From Phoronis australis (taxonomy: Eukaryota; Phoronida; Phoronidae), in assembly GCA_002633005.1 (NCBI GenBank), contig NMRA01000009.1, forward strand, positions 1,867,366 through 1,929,365: 62,000 bases of DNA. The letters are read 5' to 3'. Position numbers and translations under genes: made by a program. Under the pieces are notes generated by a model. That model was not told the DNA's origin and ran no database searches. It was given only the letters and a program-made list of their open reading frames with translations. Shown here one piece after another: positions 11,851 to 25,000 of this stretch; within the stretch, counting starts at the first letter, position 1, and each line of letters starts with the position of its first letter.

Positions 11851-12873
11851 GAATAGCCATTGCTTGAATCCAAATTTCCAGCAGGGAATGAAAACGGACT
11901 CAAGCATACTTATCTCGAATGTTTCCACTTAAACTGGCTATAAAGCCACCTTCCATCACAAAACAATAACTTTTGATTTATTCCTCTTACCATTATGAAA
12001 CTTGCCAACAAAGGTTCCTCAGTCATGTTGGAGATAATTCAGAGCTTTGAAAGAATTGTTCAGGCTTTTCATTTTATGCATCGAGCATGGTCTGAGCAAA
12101 TAATGAAACCACTTCTCGCCTGAATCAGGAACAAGCGGTAAGTGGTCTAAATGAAAAGTTTGCCTGTTGGACGAAATGTGTGTTTATTGCCACTATAAGT
12201 TTCATCATCATCCAAGCTATGCGACGTATTTTCACAAGAATACGAAGATTTTGAAAGCACTTCATAGCTAAGTTACATTAAAATAACATCAATTTAGGAC
12301 ACAATATGGCCAACAGACGACATTTTGTTTTCTATTTTATCATATGCAGTGTACCAGAACGATGCTTTGCAAAGTTCTGTACCATAGCCAGGGCTTGGAA
12401 TAACCAGTGACAAAAAAGAGGAAAATTTTCCAAGTGATGTATTGTTCTACAAATAAATAGGCTTATACAATAGAAATATTTTTGTGTGGTAAAATGTAAC
12501 TGCAACAAACATTTTTTGCAAGAATAAAGTCAAAATAATGATAAAAAAGAGATGACAAATAAGAACCTGGAAATCAAATCTGAGCAAATCAAAATAAAAA
12601 AAGTGGAAATCATCTTAAGAAGAGGAAAATTCCAAGCCCTGCATAGCTAGCAACAGTACTTTGAAAAATTGTGGTCATTCCCAACAATATTAGACGGCCT
12701 TGAAAAATGAAAAAGTATGACTTTGGCACTAATTTTTGTCTGAAATTGATGAGATTTTACAGTACAAGTCACACAAGTCTGCATTTTAAACCAACTAAAT
12801 TTGATGATGTCTCCATCACCTATCACCAGCTAAATCTGATGACCTCTCCATTACCTATCGCTTCAACATGAAC

Positions 12874-13046
12874 TTAACTCTCAAAATGAAACTCTTCCTC
12901 GGGTAACAAGTCCAGAACACCATTTAGTACAAAGTGCTGCAAAAAGGCAGTCTTTTTCCTGTCAATCATCTGTGTATTCATGCCGGCATTGGCTGAGATC
13001 ATCTTGACAGGTGGAGCTCTCAACATCACTCTGCCAAACATGGAGG
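12874..13046 (-). CDS. OCRL-like exon 21, C-terminus and stop
   Basis: It encodes [14 protein letters not shown], then [20 protein letters not shown] and the end EEEFHFES before TAA. It corresponds to the ATLFTSLLLRPPP to FLLGFLL end of OCRL. There is no CAAX box. Confidence 0.95.
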
Positions 13047-16000
13047 CTGTAAAGGATAAACAATTTTATCTCATTACTTCTGTGTGTTGCGTTTCTTAAC
13101 TCAATTTACAATGGGAGCAGCAGACAATTACAATGACCTGTTGTTAAAACAAGAGCAGCCCGAAGTTTTGACATCCACTCATGACATAAAGGGTGTTACT
13201 TATCAAACATTCACTCATTAGTCAACTTAAAATTAAGTCTATGACAGGCAGTGGCAGTCATCTGAAAATTGACAAATGCAATCCTGTAAGGTATCCAAAT
13301 TGGTGCAAATTAATGCAAAAAGTAAAATTTATTCCAACTGCGAGGCATAGTATTGTCAGATTCTTTAACAATTTGGCAAGTCACACATATCTTTGTATAC
13401 TACATTCCATGAAGATCCTTTGTGAAATCTTTAAGAAGCTCAGGGTGGTCAGTCAGATGTAAGGCTGTTGTACACTACAACAGGGATGACAGCAACATGC
13501 ACCGTATATTTTTTTAAATTTGAGTGCATAATTAACTGAAACTTGCATACTGTTATCCTTTTACTGCATTTATTTTCTGAAAGACCAGTCGTACTGAAAC
13601 TAACAAAATCTAGACAACCAATACAAGCTAGGTCTCTGGCAGGTCTGTGATGCGTTTATAACCGCAGAACAAATGACTGAGATTTTTGCCATATGGTAGG
13701 GATACTTCAGATAGGCCCATCTTCCCAAAGTCATTGTGTGTCCACAAAAAGCCCTCAGAGGGCACCATCAAAGAATAGTGGTGCCCTCTTTTGGAAACTC
13801 GCATTGCATACCACAGCACCATCTTTCAGCACTGGGCCTTAAAAGTGTTGCAAGATATATAAAGTAAGTGACTACATACTGATTTTTTTCTTCCTAGCAA
13901 CCATGCAACTGAATCAGATAACATGCTTGTAAAAGCCATTGATAATTCAAAGGTGATCATACTACAAGCTGTTAGTTTTCGGAGTTTTTGTCAAAGGTGG
14001 AATGTTTACCCGTACAGTCAAAGGGAGTCAAAGAAACACTGGTCATGTATTTGAAACACAAGCCACCTTAACATGGCGCAATGCAGTTTTACCAAATCAA
14101 AATTAAATGTACGTACCTAAAATTTCCACTTCCAAACCATTGGATGGTGAAAACTTTAACAACTCTCGTAAAAAAGACGCCAAATAAATGAACACACGTC
14201 TGTGGTAGATTGGTAGCTTCAAAACCAACTGAAATTAAAATAAACATACATTATGAACAAAACAAGTAATCTATATTTATTATCATAATGATAAACAGTT
14301 AATGTCTCAGCTGGACATTCCACATTACATGCCATTGCATTACTTGATGACTCCATCCATTCATTATAACACCAGATTTCCTGAGTGTAAACTGTTTGAA
14401 GTCCTATTATTATCATAATCATTAGCGGAACAAAACAACTGAAAATCTGAGACTTTATCATTGCAATGGAACTGATCTTTCAGATGATCATATTTATAAT
14501 CTCACTAGATTTACTGACTTCCAATATGTTTGTTTCTAGTCACATCATTATCACTATTGATATTGCAATAATGTAGCACTGGCAGAGCAATGAACACCGA
14601 GTCAATCATGTGTTTAGTCATGTGATTAAGGGCCTCTCTCATCAAGTTAACTATGTTACACAAAGAGCGTCCATGTTGACTTGATGAGCTTTGAATGTGG
14701 AACCCTTAGCCCATTACTTTTAGGAACAATCAGGCAGTTCAGCTTCAAAGGGAAGGCAACCACTTATAGGGTAAAAAATTATGACTTTCTAGTAAATGAA
14801 ATTTCATTGGGGAAGTATGCATGTGATTCTAGAAGTGATGCTTGCAGCCTAAATCATTCCATGCTAGCTTTGTTCATGCAATGATTCATTGTAAATACTA
14901 TTTTCCAAAAGTTGCTGACATTTTCCCTCAGCGAGTATTCTTGGACAATTCTAAATTGGACTGGATCTCATTCTTTAAGTTGTAGTGGAAGGATAATGGC
15001 TGGAGTAAGCGACCACAAAAACATGAATCTGGGACACAATAAAACTGATCTGGTTGTAAGCCTAGGACACTGTAGTGACTGTTCAGACAAGAGACACCAA
15101 CTTCACAGCTTTGGGTCACTATAGAGGCTGCAGCTTGCAATGCTTCACATTTTAACAAGAGTAACGCGGGACGTTGAAATATGTCCATGACTGCATAGCA
15201 AATGGAAGGCTTCTAGGGTTGTTTATTTGAATCATAAAAATGGTCAATAGATGGTGCAGAATACCTTGAACCTGTCCAAAAATGTAGACATTGCCCTTTC
15301 CAGAATAGAATATTGCTTATTAAATTTCATGAAAATCTGTCAAAGAACTCTGAAGATAGAGGCGGACGTGAAAAATAATCAAAAACACATTTTAATTAGG
15401 AGGCAAAGCAGAAGCTGCGTTTGTGCTCTCATCACACTAAAGAGTTCTTATTGGATGCTACTTCCTACTGGCAATCCCAACAAATAGGCTTACCTGTTTA
15501 CACATATTGAAGTTAGTGCAAAACTCAAGGCACTTATCGTACAGCGTGAAGGGTATGACTGGCTGAGGGAGAGAGTCAAGGAACACGAGTAGAGCTTCAG
15601 CAACAGAGTGTATACTGGCTGGTAGTAACTCAGGTACTCCTGTGTCCAGAGCATCTCTGATGTCACATGTCTCCTGGTGTAACCCTGGCTGTTGGAACAG
15701 GAACTCCTGAAAACAAGGTGAAACATAGTCATCCTCTCATATACTCATAATTGGCAAGCGAATTACAAAAACCTCCTGTTCAGTTTCAACTCCAGCAGTT
15801 TCTAAAGCGAGGCTCAATCCAGATATCAATCTAGTCCATTGTTGAGCATCCCGTGCTCTTTTGCCTGGCATCATGGCTCTCAGACCAGTTATACATCATT
15901 CACCAATAGACACTGGAGGAGAGAAACCTAATGAATCTAATTTGGCTGAGTTTTATCCAAGTTTTTCCAACTTAATATTCTTTTATGAAGAATTCAAATT

Positions 16001-19000
16001 TCGAAATGTAACAGTTTGCAAGACCACCAGTTTTTGTGTTTTATTGCTATGAAGCAAGCTTCTTGATGACGGCATAACTTGAACAAATCCATTGACAAAG
16101 TACAAGGGTCCATGAAATGACCGAGTTTCTAATGACAACCAAATATTAGTGCATACTCTAGCCAATTCTGACTGCATGAACAACAAAGCACATAAAACCA
16201 CAACAGGAAGTGCGATACTTCAGGTCAAAAGGCACCGTGAATTGTCCATGTGAGCATTAAGCTGTGAATACTGATAACCATGTGTATTACGAAGGAGTCA
16301 GACAACAAGTTGAACACAGCTGACCAAAAACTAGGATGTCTTTGCTGCATGAACAATAACAGCCAGTGTACAAAATGCTTGCGTGATATTCTCCAGGGCA
16401 ACCTGAACGTCACGCTTGGCCCAAACACCGTGCGACCAAGAAAGCACCCACTTCACACACACTATAGACATCCAGAAAGTGCTAATCAAGTGGCCTTTCC
16501 ATATATTCAATGGATTCCTGGCATTAAAAGAGAGAAAATTCTAACGAAGAAATTTTTATTAGTTTTGAGTCACAGGCTTTGAATTCTAATTCTGACTGCC
16601 ATTAAAATGACACACAACACTAATTACATCAAGGGAAAGTGGCAAAGCTTAAACTGAAATATATCTGCTCTGCAGTGTTCTACTGATTCACTCAGTGAAC
16701 CCACATCACCATGGTGTTATTATATGTAATTAGGAGGAATCAATAAATCTAGTACTGGACTTACGGTACGTGGAGATGGCTACGTTGCGTCCTCCTATCG
16801 AGGACGTAGCCATCTCCACGTACCGTAAGTCCAGTACTAGATTTATTGATCCTTATACTATGACCCAATTGGATGACTGAAAACATTCATCGTATTGTAA
16901 TTAGGAGGGTGAACTGGCATTAGTTTTATATTTTGGGCTAGGAGGGGGTAACTAGTGCACACAGAGGCTTCACATTTTGCAGACGGTTGTAAATAATGGG
17001 TCTGTTTTACCCACAATAGGTCTTTCAGTACTGACACCATGGACAATGAAAGTAGTTCTTTGCAAACCCTTCTCTTAGTCATACAACTGCCCCAGTTGGA
17101 CTGTGTAACTAAACACAGCTTAACAAATGGTTTAGGGTCCTGGCTGAGCAGATAATTGTTTCATTAACCCCTATGGAATCTGAATAGTCAAGCCTGGAAT
17201 GAAAAGACAACCCGTACATGTGTTTTTCCATAAGTGTTTATGTGATCCACCATCCTCCAGAGCTCCTTAGGTATCAATAGAGGTCTGTCTGTGTGTCCCT
17301 CCAATAAAGATTCAGCATTCACGTGCTCCTGGAAATACACAACATGCATAATTTGCAGGTACTATAACTCAACTTATCAACAACATCATCGCTCTACCGC
17401 AATTCTCAAGTCAAAACTGGATTTTCTCACTGTCATTTTGGATCTTGGAAGGGGTAACTAGTCGGAATAGTGACTTAGAATTTTGTGGATGGTTCTGAAT
17501 CATAAGTTTCAATAGGCGTTTTGAAACTGAAAAGCAAGGTCAGTGAAATTAAATATTTAAGAACCCTACTCTTAGCCATACTACTGTCCCAAGTTGGACT
17601 TTGTTAGTAAATAAAGCTTCACAAAGTTTTTATGGTCCTGGCTAAGAAAATAATTTCTTTATTACCCCCTATGGGCTTTAAATAGTACAGCATGGGACGT
17701 GACCTTGAACACGAGGTCAATCAAGCTCATCAAAGTTATCTGATGCCTCAGTACGAAATATGAACATAAGCTCCGCATTTCTTGAGATATAGCATCAAAA
17801 CATTGTGTGATGTACAGATGGACAAGTGGTCATGTATGGTAATGTATACCAGGGGACACATAACATTGTGTGATGTACAGATGGACAAGTGGTCATGTAT
17901 GGTAATGTATACCAGGGGACACATAACATTGTGTGATGTACAGATGGACAGGCGGTCATGTATGATAACAGATGGACAGGCGGTCGTGTATGCTAACGCA
18001 TGGCAGGGGACAGAGAGAAACAGAATCTGCAAGGTTTGTTAGAAAAACTGCGTAAAATATGGCAATATCCGTGAAAATCATGATTTTTGAGAAAAAATAA
18101 TCATGCGGTTACAAACATCAGGACATTGCAGTCATGACATTATAACAACCTGTAATCATCATTAAAAAGTTTCATGGTCTACTACTTAATACTATTAAGA
18201 AATTCGATCCTCGGGCACAAAAGTAGGTAATTACCTCAAATTCAACCTTAAAATAGACTATTTAAAGCTGCATTTTGCCATTTAGATGGCTAAAAAGGAA
18301 AATCAAATTAGGCCTTTCACTCTTAATAAAATTGGCCTCAGGACATTCTTTACTGTAAAGGGATTCTACTTTTGTCATCAACAAGAACATCAAAACCATC
18401 ATTTATGTACGCATTGTCTGTGACTCATAGTTGAGTATCATGACTCACATGACAATATCCACCACAGTTCAACCACTTACACCATTCATCAACTAGTAGC
18501 AAAAAAAATTAAAATGAATGCATGTTTTTGGCTAAATTTCATCATATTTATTTGCCTTTGTGTGAAAATTATTCTAACTCAGCTTTTAACGAGGAATTCA
18601 ATTTCAGAAGCTAAACAGTTCGAGAAAGATTTAGTCTATAATATGTCAGTTTATTGCCGTGAAGTCATGACTAATTCGGTAATTTCTCTACTCTTTTGTG
18701 ATTTGAGGTAGGTTTATAGCTTACCAAATTGACCAAATCAGCCACAGGAACATCTCTTATGGGTTGATGCATATTCACAAGTGCATCTATGGAGGAACCA
18801 AAGCAGCTGGGCACAAAGTTCCCTGACACAGTGATCTAGGTCACAGTTAAGGATGATGAAACCAAAGAAATGTCATCATTACTAACTAGGAATGAGCCTG
18901 CGATGAAACATGAAAACTGTAACAGTTTCATGAATCATAGTCTAGCGCAAGCTAATAAAGTCAGATATAACTCTTGATTTCCACTTGACAGCTGATTTTT

Positions 19001-22000
19001 CCAAGTCTCCCAGCACTCTTTCGGAAATGTGTGTTTCTAACCTTACAGCCATGACAGATCAAGGAATTCAAATTTCAAATACCAGCCAACTCTATAAGCT
19101 CAAAATACTGGGGAAATTCATGAACTTTCTGCCATCTTAACAAATATTTTTCCAAGACAAAAAATGGAACTTTATATTAAAAGAGGACTCAAGATGGCAT
19201 GGGTTGAATTGTACCAGGGAATCTCTGGAAATGGAGATGTGTCAATAGTATTGCAGGGAAATGATAATTGTCTGCCATAATAAGACTGCCTTACCAAAAG
19301 TCTGGTGTTTTTTACACAGTTAGTGCATGACATATAAGAGATTGGACTTGAACCAAGTAATCAGAAAAAGCTAAACAGTAACATCCAAGAGTGGCATTCT
19401 ACTTGATTTGTTTTTCACACCTAAGACTTATTAATTAGCTTAACCCAAAATAATTCCAGCAAAATCATCTGAAATAAAAAACTGCATTTAGATAAATGAA
19501 AAACGATATCATGATATTTCAGTTATTGATAAATGTCTTATGAAAGGATACCAAAAGACACACCAAAAATGCATGTTTTTTCAACCCTGTTTCAAAAAGT
19601 GGCATCCCACTCTTTCTTGGTGGGGTTTCTTTTGGGAATACCTGGCAGTGTAAACTTGAGATGAAAAACAAGTGCCACGCCTAAACACACTGATGTCTGG
19701 TTAGCTTACAAGAACAGTAGTGGCGACATGATATCTGAACTTAATGGTCTTGGCAGGTTCTACTGGGTCAAATGGCTGAGTCATCTGATTGGTTCTTGAT
19801 GAAGACTTTTGGTTAATAATAACAAACCATTCACATGTCTCCGCTCACTGGTTAACTCAGCGGAACCGGCCAAGTCAATCAGAGGTACCAAATGAGAAGG
19901 ATACAAAGAAGTCTTTTCCACCCTCTAAATGCAGCACTAGAATATCCTCAATCCGGTCATCACCAGCATTTAGTTTAGCAGCTGTCTGTTCATTCACATA
20001 CACCTCAAACTGTATTGTACACTCCTTGCCTAGCAAAGAAAATATTACACAGTTATGCACTTAATGTTATTTGTACTCATAGATTTCAACTAACTGCAGA
20101 CATGTTATACTGCAAACTAGCACGCTCACTTGGGTCGGTTGAAATTTCTGGGCAAACAACAAATTAGTGTTTATTTGCAGTTGGCATGACTTGTGATTTC
20201 ACACATTGATCTGATGGTGTTAACATAAGAGATTCTTAATGAAACAAGACAACTGTTTTCATTGTCAAGGCAATTGCCTATTCAAATTGGTTAGAAAAAT
20301 GTTGTCCAGTTTACAGTCCATATGTCCCTAAAGTCCCTGTCCTTATAGTTCAAAAAGTCCCTCTCCTTATAGTCCATAAAGTCCCTCTCCTTATAGTCCA
20401 TAAAGTCCCTGTCTGTATAGTCCATAAAGTCCCTGTCCTTACAGTCCATAAAGTCCCTGTCTGTATAGTCCATAAAGTCCCTGTCCATTTTGCTTTATGG
20501 GGTTTCTCATAGTCTCTTGGCTCAAGAAAATAAGGAACAAGTATTGTGCTTTCCAAACCAAACTGCAGTGAAGTGAGTCTTTAGATATACCTTTAACCTG
20601 GCAGCTTCAAAGAAAAATAGGACAACATTTTCCTGAACACTCTTTAGAAAATTTAGACAGCATTCCTATGCTAAGACTGGAGTTACGTCACACAGTTGGC
20701 TCTACTCTTTAAAACGTTTACTGCTTTAATACTCACCTGGTAATACGCAGGTCTTGAATGGTTTAATGTCTAGCCACGGCTTACAGTAGCTGTCCTCATC
20801 TAACTTTGTGATGAAGACAAACTCAGCTGGTACTTGTCCAGTGTTGGCCAGTGTAATAGTCCTCACAACAGGCTTGATGAACAGTACATCACCAAAGTTT
20901 AGCTGAAGAAAGAAGGGGTACCCTCATGATACAAAACGGCCACTATCTGTATGATGGGTACAGCACGTGTACAGCCACTATCTGTATGATGGTACAACAT
21001 GTGTACAATCACTATCTGCATGATGGTACATGTGTACAATCACTATCTGTATGATGGTACAACATGTGTACAGTCACTATCTGTATGATGGTACAATATG
21101 TGTACAGTCACTATCTGTATGATGGTACAACATGTGTACAGCCACTATCTGTATGATGGTACAACATGTATACAGCCACTATCTGTATGATGGTACAACA
21201 TGTGTACAGTCACTATCTGTATGATGGTACATGTGTACAGTCACTATCTGTATGATGGTACAACATGAATACAGTAACTATCTGTATGATGGTACAACAT
21301 GTGTACAGCCACTATCTGTATGATGGTACAACATGTGTACAGAATTCTAAGGAAAAAACAACTGTAGTAATTTCAGAGAGAACAATATTTAAATAAACAA
21401 AACAATTGTGCTAATATATGCGCACAGTGTCCACTGCAAACAAACAAGGAGTGATCATCATTTCAGACATTCCCACCAGAGGAAGCACTCTTCAAACCGT
21501 GCAGAATCTCATCAAGATTCTTAATAATGACAAGTTTAAATGGCTACAAATGCCACCTTCAGTCACAAAAATAACTTGTGAGTTACTGCTTTGAAGTTGG
21601 TTTCAAGTTATGTGAGAAGACTACGAGGCAGCCAGAGGTATGTTCAACAGCAGTTGCATTAATCAACAGATATTGAGATGTTAGTAATTTCTGTGCTTGG
21701 AACTTCGAATGTTATTGGTTGAGACAGAGCTCTAATAGTAGGCTTGCCACAGCGGGTCAATAGGTGCACCGAGCGTGTCAGGAATCACTTCCCATCTGAG
21801 TTTCATGAGAAACATCTTTCGTTTTGTGCCAACTCCAAATAGTGGTTTCCTAGTGCAGATATCAATCCAGTACAATGTGCAGTCTCTGGTCTGGCATCAT
21901 GACTCACACGCTAATTGTCTGTCATGCTTCAATGAGTGACTAAAACTCAGAGGAAATGAGTATGGTTGAACACAACCTCGTTGAAAATACTGGACAACAA

Positions 22001-25000
22001 ACTATGACAAATTTCTATTATATTCATTGCCAGAAAATGTTCTTAATATCCCAATATTTCAAGAGGCATTCAACAGGTATTTCATCCACAGCAAAGCTTA
22101 CTTAATAAGCAGCACTGATGTTGTTTAACAAATGCATTGTGGGATAGTTGACACAGAAAACGTGGAAACAATATGACAGATAACAACACTTTGTTACAGA
22201 ACTTGAGTTGATACATCGAATGAATACATAGAATTTTAGCAAATCTTTTGAGCCAACAATTCTTAAGACAGATGCCATCCAATAACGCTAAAGTAAATCT
22301 CACAATCTAAAATGCCAGACTGGGGTTCTGCATACCTATGAAAATTGTGAGAACACAATATCACACAAAGTTGTAATTACAAGCACTAGAAATATACCTC
22401 CATTACATCCAGAGACACCTGTGGTAAGAACTCATTCTCCAACCTGTCCAGAGTTCTCATTACCTCCTCATACACTCGCCTGTACCTCTCATTATTGATA
22501 ACCATCACCTGTGACACGAGTAACAAAGTACCATTTGATAGTGAGTTTGCAGTACATTCAACAATTGGAATACAAATCAGGTGCTAAACATTGGCCTAAA
22601 GGAAGCTAACAATTGAAAATAGCAGAGAATCAAAAAACACAGGTCAGTAGAAAATTTAGGTAATCGAGTCTCAAATGTTTTGAGAACAAAAATTTGCACG
22701 TCAGATCACTTTCAGGAAAGACTTGATCGTATCGTATCAACAAGTATTGGAAGCTGAGACAAGCACGGGTGTGAACAAAGATGAGAATGGTATCTTCGCA
22801 AATAATTAAAATACAGTACTTTGAGACAAGACAGGTTTATAGCACTTTCAAGAACAATAGTCGATAAATAAACTTACATCGATTTCAAACACAGCACTGA
22901 CAGGCTTGTGATCACTCAGTCGATGTATCATATGACTCCTGTACTCTAGGTTACGAATAGATGTANCCCCTCCATAAGATACGGTCACACCAGGCTGGAC
23001 ATCGACATTTCTCACTGCAACAATCGTTTGGAAGTAATTTTCATGTTGTTGCCATGCAGAAAGACTTCAATTAGAATACCAAAATACTGGACAGACTGAG
23101 CATTCAGGGGTGTTGTGCTCACCAAGGCTAATTAAAGCGAACCAGTGTGGAGACTTACCTGAACTATCAATCCGTGGAAGCCCAAGGCCAAGCAGAAACA
23201 TTCACTCGTGTTATATTTTGTAGCGGACATACCCTTTGCTCACAGCTTTAAAGGAGAAACTGATGGTGTATTCAAACTGCAGTCTATGAGAAAACTAGAT
23301 GGCCATTTTTTCTCTAAGATAAACGTGTCACATGGAAGGCAACTGTTATGGCCGCGTACACAAACAAGTTCTGAAATAGTTGCTCAGTTTGTTGTCCAGT
23401 TGAAGTGTCAAGTACACAACACGCACACACTTTCATATCGTAGGGACATATAAATGGTATCTGAAAAAAATGGGCAATCATACCACAAATTAATAAAGTA
23501 TATGTGTGCGTGTGTGTGTGTACGCGCATACAAGGGGAGAATGCGAATGTCTCACTTTTTTGTCTTCTCTTGTACAAATTTAATATTTCTTCATATTTAT
23601 TTATTAAAATTATTTTAGAAATCTGAGATTTGTATGACCACTTCTGTCTGATTTCATAAGGCAGAGTGATTTTAAAAGTGTGTTAGAGAACACGCTGACC
23701 TTGAGTCCCAGTTGTCCGTACCGACGTCATATTTGTATGTAGGCTGGAACAGGATGGGCGCCTCTTGGAAATCAGTGAACACTCGCTGAGCTTTCTTTTG
23801 TTGGGTCAGCTAAGGAACAACCAAACCAAAAAGGTATACTACATAAAAACACAGCCCATCTTATAGTTTAAGGACATAACGCAGTAGACTAACAATCATA
23901 TGGTGTAGCAATGACATTTTTTTAGCACAACAGTATTTTCAATCACCTGGACACTTTAGCTTTAACTGAATGATGTTGAGTGAATTCAAACTATCCATCT
24001 TATTTGCACAAAAATGATTAAATGGCACAACCATGTCACAGTAAAAACTTTAAAAATACAAGCGCTAAATAGACGAAAAATTCCCCATAGCAAGCAGTTT
24101 TCGGGTGAAAATTAAAGCTATTCGAGAACAGACGTTGGAAGGAACATTACACTAAATATCAAATGAGTTTTTGGTATTTTACACTCTTGTGGTGCTGAAG
24201 TCTTTTGATCGGACTTGCAATACAACCTGTGGAGGGTAATTTGGTTTAATTTACAGAATGGTTTTAGGTAGGTGAATAAGTTGGTCTTTTGGCGACTCAA
24301 AGAAAGAGGGGAGGCTGTGGGGTTTCGACATTCACTCTGATAGCTGTTATATCCAAATGCCAAGATAATACAATGCTTTGGATTTTGACGAGCATAGCAG
24401 AACTTTGTACTTTACAGAAACAAGAGCCTGCACATAGTAGATGATAATCTTCACCTGGTCATATTCCAAAATCTGTTCAAACATGTTGTTGTCAATGGCT
24501 GCCTTGATCTTATCATTATTCAGTTCAGTCACACGGTAGTTAAGATCACCAATCCAAAAGACAACACTGCAACAAAAAGCACAACATACTCAAGCCAAGA
24601 GATATAGAACATGATAACTATTGCAATAGCTATGTCCCTCCTGTACAGAAAAAAGCACCTTATACAACACCGATAATAGGGATCACCATTATTTTTCAGA
24701 CTCACTAAAGGACTCAGAAGCTACTAAAAATACAAAATCACCACTATAGGACGCCACAGTTGTCAGACCTGTCCAAAAATCAACATCAGCCATTATCATC
24801 AGGAACACAACTGCTAAGTTCAATAATGATTTTAAAACATTTTAGTGAATAAAAAGGTGTGCCATCATAAGCGTCAACCCCTGGGTAACACGCTCATCTT
24901 GTGCCACCACTAGAGGACGCCACAGTTGTCAGACCTGTCAACCCCTGGGTAACACACTGATCTTGTGCCACCACTAGAGGACGCCACAGTTGTCAGACCT

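Larger units (their letters stand above)
5989..12181. other. About 6 kb intergenic, no gene recognised
   Basis: No frame longer than about 125 codons is present and none has a recognisable domain. The stretch holds the tandem duplications at 6921-6988 and 10212-10306 and the dispersed repeat at 11605-11850. The right end probably includes the 3' untranslated region of the minus-strand 5-phosphatase gene. The nearest minus-strand AATAAA below its stop that I noticed is at about 12182-12187. Confidence 0.5.
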
